Positions 35,245 to 46,600 of a DNA stretch of 64,000 nucleotides are shown here, in pieces. The stretch's first letter is position 1. Every line of letters begins with the position of its first letter. Origin of the DNA: Bacillota bacterium (lineage in GTDB: Bacteria; Bacillota_A; Clostridia; Lachnospirales; Lachnospiraceae). A model generated the notes under the pieces. It did no database searches and had not been told where the DNA came from. It saw nothing but the letters and a program-made list of their open reading frames with translations. Position numbers and translations under genes: made by a program. The stretch is from assembly GCA_023443625.1 (NCBI GenBank), contig JAEZTQ010000093.1:1-64000 (forward strand). The letters run 5' to 3'.

Positions 35245-36981
35245 TCATATCATATACCGAAAGGTATCTTCCAGACACAAGGCTCCATATCCCAATGTCC
35301 TATTGGGATATACACTCTCTATCCTAAGATGCCTGGCTCCATTGATTAAATTAGCCTTTAGGCTCTCCCCATAAAGATAAGGATCATTACCCTTTACAAT
35401 ACCCCATTCCATTAAAAGCGCTGCACTTCCGGTCACAAAAGGGGTTGCCATGGACGTTCCGGAACGTATGCTATAACCACCTCCAGGAGCACAGGAGTTT
35501 ATATCCACCCCTGGCGCCACCAGCTCCGGTTTAATGATTAGATTTCTTGTAAAGCCTCTCCCTGAAAATGGTGCATAACTATCAGTGTAGGCATTGTAAG
35601 CACCTACACTGATGGCATTATAGGCAGTAGATGGGATGGTTAGAGTGGTATATTCTGAAGGTTCTAAAAATCTTGTCTCCGGACTCTTTGCACCCCCTGC
35701 AGGCAGCCACATATCATAGTTGCCTGTAACAATTCTTCTTGGCACCAATTCCAATCGCCATATTCCTGAATTAATATATCTACCTAGAGGTACTAATTCC
35801 ATATAGATTTCCTGCTCCCTATTTAAGGGTGTGGGGTCTCCATAATATAAAAGGATTTGGGTCTGGGCAATATTAAATTGCTGTTTTCCCAAAATTCTAG
35901 GTATGGGCCCCACCCTGGTACCATTGGGTGCAATGATTGTTATATCAAAATGGTCATAATAATTCTTCCATATTTGAATATTTAAGGAGAATTCAAAATT
36001 ACTGACTGCCAAATCTACAACTTCTGTCCTTCCCATCTGTAATATCCCTTGAGCATGATTGCCCGAGGCCCCTTCATTGCCACTACCTATGACAATACTG
36101 GCCTTCCAGATGAAGGCCACATCATTGATATAACTTTCCAGCAGGGATCTACCCGTATGGGAACCATAATTGTTGCCAAAACTAATATTAATTGCCAAGG
36201 GGCGACCCTGAGCTATGGCATAACGGATACTAAAATCAATCCCCTGCATAAGTTGAGAAGTCTGGGGAAAGGAGTTCCCTGCGGAAGCTCCTAGCTTAAT
36301 AATAAGTAACTCACTCAGGGAGGCTACTCCCCGATATAGCCCATTACTGGCCCTACCATTCCCTGCTGCAATTCCTGTTACATGGGTCCCATGTCCCGAT
36401 AAATCAGTACTTGGAACTATATTCAACCGTTCTGGCATAGGAGTCTTTAATGCTTCATTTATCTGTTCTCTGCTATATAAGGTGCCAATGTCATAGCCTG
36501 GTGGCGGTGAGCCTTTGATAGTCTGATCCCATAAAGCAGCAATGCGGGTAGTTCCATCCTCATTTCTAAAATCCGGATGAGAATAGTCAATGCCTGAATC
36601 AATAACTGCAATCAATACACCTTGGCCAAACAGATTAAAATTTGTCGTCTGCAAGGGATTGATACAGGATGCAGTACGACCATTATTTACTTCAAAAAAT
36701 AAACGCTTAGGACTTTCGATAAATTCAATCTCTTCATAATCAGAGAGACGGTCAATCTGATTCTCAGGTACTGTAAGGATGGCATACCCGCTCAGGAGCT
36801 CCACTGCTGATATACCCAATTCCTGGCGTACTCTCTCTAAGCTTCCACTGTATTTTACAATTAATTCCCAGGTATTTGTCTCCGGTGAATATCCCACACC
36901 TAAGCTTCCCGTCTTCTCCCTCGTTGCCTCGGGAACCTCCAGTGACAGATTTAATTGATCATCTATTTTACCATCCTGCAT
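35245..36981 (-). CDS. Subtilisin-like serine protease, Csp-like
   Basis: A 578-residue S8 peptidase with all three catalytic residues: Asp in AVIDSGIDYSHP, His in SGHGTHVTG and Ser in SGTSMATPF, plus the oxyanion Asn in GSGNEGAS. There is no signal peptide, and a short N-terminal prodomain-like segment precedes the catalytic core. A long insertion (about 340-470) separates the oxyanion Asn from the serine. This layout matches clostridial Csp-type proteases, some of which process germination enzymes in spores. That function is only a family suggestion. TTTTGGAGGATATTTC gives a strong ribosome binding site before the ATG. Confidence 0.85.
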   Translation of the reverse strand: MQDGKIDDQLNLSLEVPEATREKTGSLGVGYSPETNTWELIVKYSGSLERVRQELGISAVELLSGYAILTVPENQIDRLSDYEEIEFIESPKRLFFEVNNGRTASCINPLQTTNFNLFGQGVLIAVIDSGIDYSHPDFRNEDGTTRIAALWDQTIKGSPPPGYDIGTLYSREQINEALKTPMPERLNIVPSTDLSGHGTHVTGIAAGNGRASNGLYRGVASLSELLIIKLGASAGNSFPQTSQLMQGIDFSIRYAIAQGRPLAINISFGNNYGSHTGRSLLESYINDVAFIWKASIVIGSGNEGASGNHAQGILQMGRTEVVDLAVSNFEFSLNIQIWKNYYDHFDITIIAPNGTRVGPIPRILGKQQFNIAQTQILLYYGDPTPLNREQEIYMELVPLGRYINSGIWRLELVPRRIVTGNYDMWLPAGGAKSPETRFLEPSEYTTLTIPSTAYNAISVGAYNAYTDSYAPFSGRGFTRNLIIKPELVAPGVDINSCAPGGGYSIRSGTSMATPFVTGSAALLMEWGIVKGNDPYLYGESLKANLINGARHLRIESVYPNRTLGYGALCLEDTFRYMI

Positions 36982-37300
36982 GAAATATCCTCCAAAAAAC
37001 TTAGCTTATAGTATTATATGCTAAGTCTTCTGATCACCATGCATGAAGTATACTGTTTCTTCATTATAACATTGAATAAAAGTTTGGCTTTTTATGCGAA
37101 AAAGGTGGGACTATATAGCTACTGAAACGACAGCCCCGCTGCCTCCGGGATCCCCGGTCAATAACTCTTTAGTACCACCTAAACTCTTATAATATTCAGT
37201 TACTATAGTTAATAACGAAGCTTACTTATACTATATCCTTAACAATGGATAGACTGACCATAGAAAAGCTCAGCAAGTCTTATGACAAATTAAGTAAATG
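36982..37300. other. Intergenic region with a GC-rich structured element
   Basis: About 320 bases between the end of the atp operon and the subtilase gene. Most is AT-rich, but 37104-37185 is a compact GC-rich folded element listed separately. A second short repeat, TAGCTTATA/TATATGCTA, lies near 37001-37023, just before the protease ribosome site. Confidence 0.5.
37104..37185 (-). ncRNA. GC-rich folded element, complex terminator or unidentified RNA
   Basis: On the minus strand AGGTGGTACT pairs with AGTCCCACCT, enclosing about 60 bases with smaller hairpins (CCGGGGATCCCGG and AGCGGGGCT) and followed by CTTTTTCG. The core is far richer in G+C than its surroundings. It is about 115 bases downstream of atpC and could end the atp operon. 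The enclosed hairpins go beyond a plain terminator. The TGGTAC word recalls a T-box, but stem I and the full T-box sequence are missing. Confidence 0.4.
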
Positions 37301-37714
37301 TTATTTGTTATTATCTACCACTTTTAATCGTGTATTAGCACGAGCTAATTTACTCTTTCCCAGGTCTCGATTATAATCACTGCTATCGCCAGAGGCAAGA
37401 ATGCTCTCTGCACGCTCTTTCGCTCTGGTTGCACGTTCATAATCTATATCCTGGGCCCATTCAAATGTTGTAGCCGCAATCAAAACCATTTCCTTTGAAA
37501 CACTTACAAATCCACCGATACAGGCAGCACGCCTAGGTTTCTCTCCATTGATTTCATAGACTCGGCATTCACCTACACCGATAGCAGTTACATAGGGTAT
37601 ATGACCTGCCCTTATTGATATGTCCCCATCTATAGTGCGTAGGGAAACTTGATTAACCTCGTCATCAAAAAACTTTCCATCCAATGATACGATTTGAAGA
37701 TGAAAACTATTCAT
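37301..37714 (-). CDS. atpC: ATP synthase epsilon subunit
   Basis: A 137-residue F1 subunit of the central stalk and intrinsic inhibitor. The beta-sandwich N-terminus (FHLQIVSLDGKFF, DGDISIRAGHIPYVTAIG) and the helical C-terminus (YERATRAKERAESIL) are both present. It begins three bases after the atpD stop and is the last gene of the operon. Confidence 0.95.
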   Translation of the reverse strand: MNSFHLQIVSLDGKFFDDEVNQVSLRTIDGDISIRAGHIPYVTAIGVGECRVYEINGEKPRRAACIGGFVSVSKEMVLIAATTFEWAQDIDYERATRAKERAESILASGDSSDYNRDLGKSKLARANTRLKVVDNNK

Positions 37715-37717
37715 AGG

Positions 37718-39133
<1,416 letters not shown>

Positions 39134-39994
39134 TTATAAGCCACTTCCTGCAACAATTTCCGTTATTTCCTGGGTGATAGAGCCTTGACGGGCTCTGTTA
39201 TATCTTCGGCTTAAATCGTCAATCATATCTTCCGCATTCTGTGTAGCCGATTCCATAGCTGTTCGACGGGCTCCAAACTCACTGGTGATACTTTCACAAA
39301 CAGCTCCCCACAACATACCAGAAACATAGCTTGGTGCCATAGCATCCAACACAGCAGCACTGGGCTCAAATAGAATAAAACCTTTTTTCATCTCCAGAGC
39401 CTTATCTTGATTCTGTGCAAAGGTATCATCTAGAGGAAGCAGCTTCATAATTTTTGGCTGTTGATTTAAGACGGAAATGAAATTAGTATATACAATATAA
39501 ATCTCATCAAATTCTTCCTTAATAAAACAATCCGTAAGCAAGGTACCAATTCCATGGCAACTACCAATATTAATATCCTCAATAGAGGAGAACTCTTCCG
39601 TAAGAATTTCACAACCCAATCGGCGATAATGCTCTATGGTTTTCTTACCTATTGGAAGAATGCAAACCTGCTTTTTTCGTATCTCTTCATCGGCCAAGCG
39701 AAACACATTGCTATTATATCCTCCCGCTAATCCTCTATCACCACCGATGATTACATAACAAGATTTTTTAACCTTACGAGGAATAAAGTATGCAGAGCTG
39801 GTATCTATATTTCGTGCAGCGATATCACACATTGCAGAGTAGACAACGGAATGAAAGAGCCGACTTTTTTCAATTCGTTCCTTCGCCTTTGTTAATTTAG
39901 AGGTAGCGACCAACTCCATTGCTTTTGTTATTTGCTTGGTACTCTTAATACTCTTTATTCTTATATTTATGTCCTTCATTGAAGATTCAGCCAA
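39134..39994 (-). CDS. atpG: ATP synthase gamma subunit
   Basis: A 286-residue rotor shaft. The two long terminal helices are clear: INIRIKSIKSTKQITKAMEL at the N-terminus and SATQNAEDMIDDLSRRYNRA at the C-terminus. The start appears to be TTG 39994, about 8 bases after AAGGGGGG; an ATG five codons later is possible. Confidence 0.95.
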   Translation of the reverse strand: MAESSMKDINIRIKSIKSTKQITKAMELVATSKLTKAKERIEKSRLFHSVVYSAMCDIAARNIDTSSAYFIPRKVKKSCYVIIGGDRGLAGGYNSNVFRLADEEIRKKQVCILPIGKKTIEHYRRLGCEILTEEFSSIEDINIGSCHGIGTLLTDCFIKEEFDEIYIVYTNFISVLNQQPKIMKLLPLDDTFAQNQDKALEMKKGFILFEPSAAVLDAMAPSYVSGMLWGAVCESITSEFGARRTAMESATQNAEDMIDDLSRRYNRARQGSITQEITEIVAGSGL

Positions 39995-40017
39995 AATGTT
40001 CGCCCCCCTTATTCCAA

Positions 40018-41526
40018 TTAGTGGCCTAGTACAAACTTTTCATTAAACTTTTTCAGCGCCTCGTCTAGTTTTGCTTTATTCGTATCATCTAAGCTTTCTC
40101 CACGACGAATCACTTCAAGTAAGTCTTCATAATAGGATGTCAACTCAAAGAACAATTCTTTTTCATATTCTTTAATATCATTTACTTTAATATTGCTCAA
40201 ATAATTATTTACTACAGCATATATAATTGCCACTTGGAGTTCTACTGGGACAGGAGAATTTCTATCCTGCTTTAATACCTCCACAATTCTTGCTCCTTGT
40301 TCCAGACGCGCTTTGGTATCTTTGTCTAAGTCAGAGCCAAACTGTGCAAAGCTTTGGAGTTCCCGATACTGGGAATACATAAGCTTTAACTGGCCAGAAA
40401 CCTGCTTCATTGCCTTTATTTGCGCTGCACCGCCTACACGGCTAACGGAAATTCCCGGATTTACCGCTGGCATAATACCTGCATTAAAAAGTTCGCTTTC
40501 TAAGAAAATCTGACCATCTGTTATGGAGATAACATTGGTTGGAATATAGGCAGATACATCACCCTCCTGTGTTTCAATAATTGGCAACGCAGTAAGGGAT
40601 CCTCCTCCACATTCAGGAGTAAGGCGGGCTGCACGCTCCAAAAGACGGCTGTGTAAATAGAAAACATCGCCAGGGTAAGCTTCTCGGCCCGGTGGGCGTC
40701 GAATTAATAGGGACAATGTTCTATAAGCCACTGCATGCTTTGATAAATCATCATATACAATTAAAACATCCCTTCCCTTTGCCATAAAATATTCACCCAT
40801 GGTACATCCTGCATAGGGTGCGATATATTGTAAAGGTGCCAGATCACTAGCTGTAGAACTTACAACAATGGTATAATCCATGGCCCCAGCCCGGGTTAAG
40901 TTCTCTACCAATTGGGATACCGTAGAATTTTTTTGACCTATTGCTACATAGATACAAATTACATCCTTTCCTTTTTGATTAATAATCGTATCCGTCGCTA
41001 TCACCGTTTTGCCTGTTTGTCTATCACCAATTATGAGTTCTCGCTGCCCTCTTCCAATGGGAATCATACTATCGATGGCTTTAATTCCTGTTTGAAGGGG
41101 TACACTCACGGATTTTCTATCAATAATCCCAGCAGCTTCTGCTTCAATTGGCTTTTTCTCACTGGTCTGTATCGGTCCTCTGCCATCAATGGGTTGTCCC
41201 AATGCATTCACAACACGACCGATAAGAGCTTCACCAACTGGAACGGAGACAACTTGACCTGTACGTTTCACTAGGTCGCCTTCCTTAACCCCTATATCGC
41301 TACCCAAAAGTACTATGGAGACAAACTCTTCTTCAAGATTAAGTGCCATCCCATAAAGTCCATTGGGAAATTCAATAAGTTCATTGGATACACAATTTTC
41401 CAAGCCATATGCCTTGGCAATTCCATCACCTACAGTGACAATCGTACCCGTTTCACACAGTTGTGTTTTATTATCATAATTTTTAATTTGTGCCTTTAAC
41501 AGGCTGCTGATTTCTTCTATATTCAT
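40018..41526 (-). CDS. atpA: ATP synthase alpha subunit
   Basis: A 502-residue regulatory nucleotide-binding F1 subunit. P-loop [10 protein letters not shown], the [11 protein letters not shown]alker B and the arginine finger region [12 protein letters not shown] are present. GGAGGT overlaps the atpH stop and sits 7 bases before the ATG, so the two genes are coupled. Confidence 0.97.
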   Translation of the reverse strand: MNIEEISSLLKAQIKNYDNKTQLCETGTIVTVGDGIAKAYGLENCVSNELIEFPNGLYGMALNLEEEFVSIVLLGSDIGVKEGDLVKRTGQVVSVPVGEALIGRVVNALGQPIDGRGPIQTSEKKPIEAEAAGIIDRKSVSVPLQTGIKAIDSMIPIGRGQRELIIGDRQTGKTVIATDTIINQKGKDVICIYVAIGQKNSTVSQLVENLTRAGAMDYTIVVSSTASDLAPLQYIAPYAGCTMGEYFMAKGRDVLIVYDDLSKHAVAYRTLSLLIRRPPGREAYPGDVFYLHSRLLERAARLTPECGGGSLTALPIIETQEGDVSAYIPTNVISITDGQIFLESELFNAGIMPAVNPGISVSRVGGAAQIKAMKQVSGQLKLMYSQYRELQSFAQFGSDLDKDTKARLEQGARIVEVLKQDRNSPVPVELQVAIIYAVVNNYLSNIKVNDIKEYEKELFFELTSYYEDLLEVIRRGESLDDTNKAKLDEALKKFNEKFVLGH

Positions 41527-41529
41527 CCA

Positions 41530-42081
41530 TCAGACCTCCGCTTGTGAATAGTCTGCATTCTTAATGTCTTGCTGCAGTTTTTTGAATCTATTTTTAATAC
41601 TTGCGTCAATCATATAACCCGGATATTCTAGACGAATACCACCGATGCAGGTTTTATCAACTTTGTTAACCAACATGATAGTCTTGTGCATTGACCTCTC
41701 CATATTATCAATGATTCTCTGCCTCTGATTATCATTTAATAAAACCGCACTAATTGCTGTAACTCGTATTATATTTTTTTCTTTATAATATTTGTTTTGA
41801 TACTCCTTATAACATAAGGGTATCAAGGAAGCTTCTCTCTTTTTCGTAAGTATTTTCATAAAAGATAGTAGATAAGAATGTATCTTTCCTCCAAATACAT
41901 CTTCCAAAATTATAATACGCTCTGAAATAGGAATCCTTGGATTTGATAGTAGTTTTACAAAGTCATGATTACTTTCTAATACAAAAGCAATTTCACCTAA
42001 CTCTTTATCAATCTCTTTCTCAAGTCCTTCCTCAGCAGCCAGTTCATATAATGCATATCCGTATTCTATGGCTTTACTCAT
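41530..42081 (-). CDS. atpH: ATP synthase delta subunit
   Basis: A 183-residue peripheral-stalk subunit joining F1 to the b subunits. The helical N-terminal domain (EYGYALYELAAEEG, LLSNPRIPISER) and the C-terminal TCIGGIRLEYPGYMIDASI segment are typical. It overlaps atpF by four bases (ATGA). Confidence 0.93.
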   Translation of the reverse strand: MSKAIEYGYALYELAAEEGLEKEIDKELGEIAFVLESNHDFVKLLSNPRIPISERIIILEDVFGGKIHSYLLSFMKILTKKREASLIPLCYKEYQNKYYKEKNIIRVTAISAVLLNDNQRQRIIDNMERSMHKTIMLVNKVDKTCIGGIRLEYPGYMIDASIKNRFKKLQQDIKNADYSQAEV

Positions 42082-42584
42082 AGGCTCTCACCCAGTTCTG
42101 TGATTGCTTCATCAATCAGCATCTCATGAACATCTGTATTTATTTCCTTTTCTATGACCTGTTGTGCCAAGTCAAAGACCATCTCGCTAATATGATCTTT
42201 CATATCATCGACTGCCTTTTTCTTAGAAAGAGCGATGTCAGTTTCTGCCTTTTGTTTACGATTTTCCGCTTCTACAGTAGCATCTCTTATAATTTCATCT
42301 CCACGCTGCTGTGCTCGTTCCATGGCTGTCTTAATCATGAAATCAGTTTCAGCCTTTGCATTTTTTAACCTTTCTTCATAGGTATCCTTGCTTACCTGCG
42401 CTTCTGTACGTATCTCATCTGCATCAGAATAGATTTTGTCTATCTCTTCTGCTCTTTTATTAAGAATATTATTAACCGGCTTAAACAAGAATTTTTTAAC
42501 TATAAGAAAAAGAATCAATAAGTTTCCAATCGCTATGAAGGTTTGCCAAAAATTAACAGATAAAAATTCTAATGTTTCAGGCAT
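42078..42584 (-). CDS. atpF: ATP synthase b subunit
   Basis: A 168-residue peripheral stalk protein: one N-terminal membrane helix (FIAIGNLLILFLIVKKFLF), then a long charged coiled coil with the usual alanine and lysine pattern (QKAETDIALSKKKAVDDMKD). Only one b-type gene is present, so a homodimer is expected. Confidence 0.95.
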   Translation of the reverse strand: MPETLEFLSVNFWQTFIAIGNLLILFLIVKKFLFKPVNNILNKRAEEIDKIYSDADEIRTEAQVSKDTYEERLKNAKAETDFMIKTAMERAQQRGDEIIRDATVEAENRKQKAETDIALSKKKAVDDMKDHISEMVFDLAQQVIEKEINTDVHEMLIDEAITELGESL

Positions 42585-42662
42585 TCTTTAATCCTCTTTT
42601 CTCAACTTTAATAACAAATATACAAAAGCCCCTAGGTTATACCAGCTCTCTTGTGTAATTAA

Positions 42663-42938
<276 letters not shown>

Positions 42939-42983
42939 TTAATAAATTTTTATCATATCTTAATTTTATATCATAACTAATTT

Positions 42984-43715
42984 TTAATCCTTACTTGCTG
43001 CAGACGCCACATAAAGCATCGTTAAAATACAAAATATAAAGGCTTGTAACACACTGGAGAACAAATCAAAATAAACTGATAATATAGCTGGAAGACCAAT
43101 TTGTAATAGTGGAATATCCGCTAATGTTCCAGGCAACCATTGTAAAACGATTGAACTAAGCCAAGCTAGAGCCGCATATAAAAGGGTAGAAATTACAACA
43201 CCAGAAGAAGCATTACCAAATAAACGAAAAGACATGGAAATTGGCGTTGAGAATTCGCCGATAATATTAAAAGGCGTCAAGACTGGTATTGGTTCTGTAA
43301 GACCTTTAAGATACCCTAAAACACCATTTGTCTTAATCTTAAAATACATAATCATAAAAAATACCAAAATCGCCCAACCAAGAGTTGTATTTAGATCAGC
43401 CGTTGGCGGATACATTCCTACCAAACTGGACAAACCACAGAACATAACCAAGGAAAATAATGCTGCGATAAAAGGTGCAAAATTCTTAAATGCCTCACCC
43501 ATATTCTCCTTCACAAATTTATTAACAAGATTAACAAGAAATTCAGCAATAACCTGCCTTCTCCCTGCAGGCTTTATTTGTAAATTGTGTGTTAGCCACT
43601 TACATAACAAAGCAATCACCAATATTAGTATCCACATGTTAACTTGTGTTTCCGTAATTACGATACCAAAAGGTAATCTAAATAATATCTTTGCTCCCGT
43701 TATCTCCACACCCAT
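42984..43715 (-). CDS. atpB: ATP synthase a subunit
   Basis: A 243-residue membrane stator with five or six helices. The essential Arg164 lies in SMSFRLFGNASSG, which faces the c ring. The C-terminal helix pair (LSVYFDLFSSVLQAFIFCIL) completes the half channels. It sits between atpI and atpE in standard order. Confidence 0.95.
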   Translation of the reverse strand: MGVEITGAKILFRLPFGIVITETQVNMWILILVIALLCKWLTHNLQIKPAGRRQVIAEFLVNLVNKFVKENMGEAFKNFAPFIAALFSLVMFCGLSSLVGMYPPTADLNTTLGWAILVFFMIMYFKIKTNGVLGYLKGLTEPIPVLTPFNIIGEFSTPISMSFRLFGNASSGVVISTLLYAALAWLSSIVLQWLPGTLADIPLLQIGLPAILSVYFDLFSSVLQAFIFCILTMLYVASAASKD

Positions 43716-43726
43716 GCTGCATCACC

Positions 43727-44131
43727 TCACTTTGTTTTCTTTTTCTTCTTTGAAATTCCGACAAATCCAATTGTCACTCTGGGATAGATAACAGCAAGTA
43801 GGATCGGTAACCAGTGAAAGATCTTATAATTTACTGCAATATACATTCCAGCACCAATAAATAATAAAAGTCCAAGCTGGCGTAGGGAATATGAAAATTG
43901 CATTTTCTTTTTTGCCAAATTGGGATTATCAGTCTGCGTTACACTTTGAACCGTAAGACCCATCAAGAAAAAATTAAGAAGGACAATAAGACCTCCATAA
44001 ATGGAGCCGAGAAGTACTGCCAAGCTATACTGTTTACAGATGGCAAACACAAGCTGGGTAATGATGCTACACACCAGTATCCCCCAGGCAATATTTATTG
44101 TTTCTTTTTTTACTACTTTATTAACTTTCAT
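43727..44131 (-). CDS. atpI: ATP synthase protein I-like membrane protein
   Basis: A 134-residue protein with four hydrophobic segments and a lysine-rich C-terminus (ISKKKKKTK). It is the first gene of the atp operon, where AtpI, a c-ring assembly helper, is normally found. The ATG at 44131 has GGAAGGA about 11 bases upstream; an open frame continues 18 codons further without a site. Confidence 0.8.
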   Translation of the reverse strand: MKVNKVVKKETINIAWGILVCSIITQLVFAICKQYSLAVLLGSIYGGLIVLLNFFLMGLTVQSVTQTDNPNLAKKKMQFSYSLRQLGLLLFIGAGMYIAVNYKIFHWLPILLAVIYPRVTIGFVGISKKKKKTK

Positions 44132-44630
44132 AAGATAATTATCCTTCCATAATACATAATTTTTACGTATTTTCATTGAATGCAATAATATGTAATTAAG
44201 AATACCTTAAGCCTTGAAATTCCATTTATAAAGATACGATTTCCCAACTCTTTAAACACTCTCATTTTTAAAAAGTAGAGGCTTGAAAATAATATAGTAT
44301 ATCCATATTATTTTTAATTAAGTCTCTACTTTATTCTAATTTATTATACAAGTTATAAAAAGGGTGAAAACTTCATTTAAGAAGCTCCTCACCCTTGAGC
44401 TCAATCCCTAATTTAGTTCAGTATATCTTGTTTACCAGTAAAGCTATATTATATAATCTTTTCATTTAAAATATCACATTTTATGCCATAAGTCAACGTA
44501 AAATACCAAAACACACCTCTTTTGAATAACCTATTAGAGATGTCCTTTTATCCCAGACAGAAGTTATTCTAAATCCTTTGTTTTATATTCCTTATTTTAT
44601 ATCCTTATTTTGTATCCTTTTTTATATCCC
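44132..44630. other. Region upstream of the atp operon
   Basis: About 500 bases without a gene. It contains the terminator listed at 44356 and a second long inverted repeat: AAAGTAGAG (44272-44280) with CTCTACTTT (44324-44332), enclosing AAAATAATAT/ATATTATTTT. The latter may be part of the atp leader or another terminator. The atp promoter must lie here, but AT-richness hides it. Confidence 0.5.
44356..44396 (-). terminator. Terminator of the corrinoid activator gene
   Basis: On the minus strand AAGGGTGA (44396-44389) pairs with TCACCCTT (44367-44360), extended inside by GAAG/CTTC-type pairs, and is followed by a T-run. It lies about 240 bases after the activator stop. Confidence 0.7.
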
Positions 44631-46223
44631 TTATTCTACTTCAAAATACATATAATCTACATATAATTCGTTAAAATCCTTATCGTTGGATAGATTAATC
44701 TCTGTTGAATTTTCAATAATGTATTTCATCCTGCTATGAGCTTCTACATCATATGCATATCTTATGGCACCACCTAAAGAGCTATTACCAATCGCTGTAA
44801 TTTTATTGGATAGCTCTTGGGGTAACAATCCAACATCAATGGCCTTCTCTATATTCATTTTATAGCCAAAACCACCAGCCAGATATACAGTATCAATCTC
44901 TTCATAGGTAATTCCATAACGACAAATCAGAAGTTCTACTCCTGCTCGAACTGCAGCCTTGGCAAGCTGGATTTCCCTTACATCCTTCTGGGTAAAGGTG
45001 ATTGCCTTGCCCATAAGGTCCTCGGCAATTTTATATCCATCTTCAAAGTAATCTTCGTCTAATAATCCTGTCTCATCCACTAAATTAGCCTTTACCAGCT
45101 CAGAGACTATCTCAATAACACCTGTACCACAGATTCCAACAGGGGCACTGTCACCAATTGTCTTATATTTAAGCTCATCCTTATCAATATCTATATTACA
45201 GATTGCTCCAGGGATACTGCCTACACCGCAGGAGATATTCCCGCCTTCAAAGGCCGGTCCTGCTGCTGTTGAAGTCACAATGATTCTATCCTTATTACCG
45301 ATTGCCATCTCTCCGTTGGTTCCTAAGTCGATAAGAAGACAAGGCTCTTTCTTCTTATCAAAATCACAGACCAGAAGTCCTGCTGCTATATCTCCTCCCA
45401 CAAAGGTAGAGATACCCGGAAGTAATATTATAGGAATCTGCAAATAATCGCTACCTAGTACCTCTTCAAAAGAAAGGGTGATTTCAGAAATATCCACCGG
45501 TGTAAAGGGGAATACTCCCAAGGTCTCACAGGAAAAGCCCAAAAGCAGATGTCCCATAGTTGTATTACAAGCAATGGTTATCTTCTTAATTTGCTCTTTT
45601 AAAACACCCGTTTTCTTTATTACCTCTTTAATACCGTGAAGAAGGTCCTTTTGGATACTCTCTCGTAACTCCTCCTTCTTTCCACTATTTGATGCCAGAA
45701 TTCTTGCTATAACATCTGCTCCATAGGCTCTTTGCTTATTTACTGTAGAATAAGTGTCTAGAGTATCTCCCCTTGCCACATCAATCAGGCTTATGGCAAT
45801 GGTCGTTGTTCCAATATCAATTCCCATGGCATAGTTTCCGTCTTTATCTACATTAGCCCTTGAAGCATTCTGATACTTTGTTACTACTTCAAAATCATCC
45901 TCATTTCCTGTTAATAGCTTTATCTTACAATCCCCAATGGGATATGCCTTGCAAGAGAGTCTATAACCTTTCTCTAATTCAGCTTTAGATAGTTTTGCTC
46001 TATCATAGGTTGTAATTTCAAGGTCACCCTCCACTAGCTGCAGGGTACATTTACCACAGGTTCCTCTTCCACCGCAAGCTGCACTCATGTAGATTCCCTG
46101 TCTAACCATGGCATCTAATAGACTTTCCTCTTGTCTACATTCTATGTGATGCACCAGATTATCTCCTATCACTGATATTTTATAACATGTCCCATCCTGC
46201 CCTGCTCTCTTGTTATCCTCCAT
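44631..46223 (-). CDS. ATP-dependent reductive activator of corrinoid enzymes (RACE/RamA-like)
   Basis: A 530-residue iron-sulfur ATPase. The N-terminus is a plant-type [2Fe-2S] ferredoxin domain with CGGRGTCGKC and a fourth Cys in RLSCKAYP. The ASKHA-like ATPase part has MGIDIGTTTIAIS, LIDLGTNGEMAIG and AGGFGYKMN. Proteins of this type (PF14574 group) reduce inactive Co(II) corrinoids to Co(I) in methyltransferase systems. No corrinoid protein or methyltransferase gene is adjacent, so the client is unknown. The ATG at 46223 is better spaced from GAGG than the ATG two codons earlier. Confidence 0.87.
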   Translation of the reverse strand: MEDNKRAGQDGTCYKISVIGDNLVHHIECRQEESLLDAMVRQGIYMSAACGGRGTCGKCTLQLVEGDLEITTYDRAKLSKAELEKGYRLSCKAYPIGDCKIKLLTGNEDDFEVVTKYQNASRANVDKDGNYAMGIDIGTTTIAISLIDVARGDTLDTYSTVNKQRAYGADVIARILASNSGKKEELRESIQKDLLHGIKEVIKKTGVLKEQIKKITIACNTTMGHLLLGFSCETLGVFPFTPVDISEITLSFEEVLGSDYLQIPIILLPGISTFVGGDIAAGLLVCDFDKKKEPCLLIDLGTNGEMAIGNKDRIIVTSTAAGPAFEGGNISCGVGSIPGAICNIDIDKDELKYKTIGDSAPVGICGTGVIEIVSELVKANLVDETGLLDEDYFEDGYKIAEDLMGKAITFTQKDVREIQLAKAAVRAGVELLICRYGITYEEIDTVYLAGGFGYKMNIEKAIDVGLLPQELSNKITAIGNSSLGGAIRYAYDVEAHSRMKYIIENSTEINLSNDKDFNELYVDYMYFEVE

Positions 46224-46600
46224 GGTCATTTCCTCTACTTTCTATAAAAATTATAATAATTCACCAAAAAATATTATTTCTACATCATAAAAGTTGTGAT
46301 AATTTATTATTAACATCTATTGCTTACCCTGTCAATTCATTATTTTAATTGTAACATTCATTATATCAATCTTATACTATAAACAGAGAATATCCTTTAA
46401 TTATTCCTACTACATCTTAGCTTTAATATGTGTTTTCAAATAAATATGACATAGATTCGCTAACATACTACATTGATAAGGGAAAATAAAATATGCTATA
46501 TTGATTAATAGTATTGCTATCTAGTCATATAGGAATAAATTCCCATATGACCAAAAAACAAGGGAGGAGATATTCCTCCTAAGAAACAAGGAGGAATAGG
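46224..46600. other. Divergent promoter region with leader hairpins
   Basis: About 380 AT-rich bases between divergent genes. Near the rightward gene an inverted repeat GTCATAT...ATATGAC spans 46524-46551, followed by the ribosome-site hairpins listed separately. No gene is supported. Confidence 0.5.
46563..46595 (+). promoter_or_regulatory. Competing hairpins over a ribosome binding site
   Basis: GGAGGA (46563-46568), TCCTCC(T) (46574-46580) and AGGAGGA (46589-46595) are arranged so that the middle element can pair with either outer one. The last element is the Shine-Dalgarno site, 5 bases before the ATG at 46601. Pairing with the first frees the site; pairing with the last hides it in a 7-bp stem. 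Confidence 0.6.

Noticed and set aside
37104..37185. T-box riboswitch
   Set aside because: GGTGGTAC and the closing arm recall a T-box antiterminator, but the consensus continues wrongly (CTAAAG), no stem I or specifier loop is visible, and the downstream gene is a protease.
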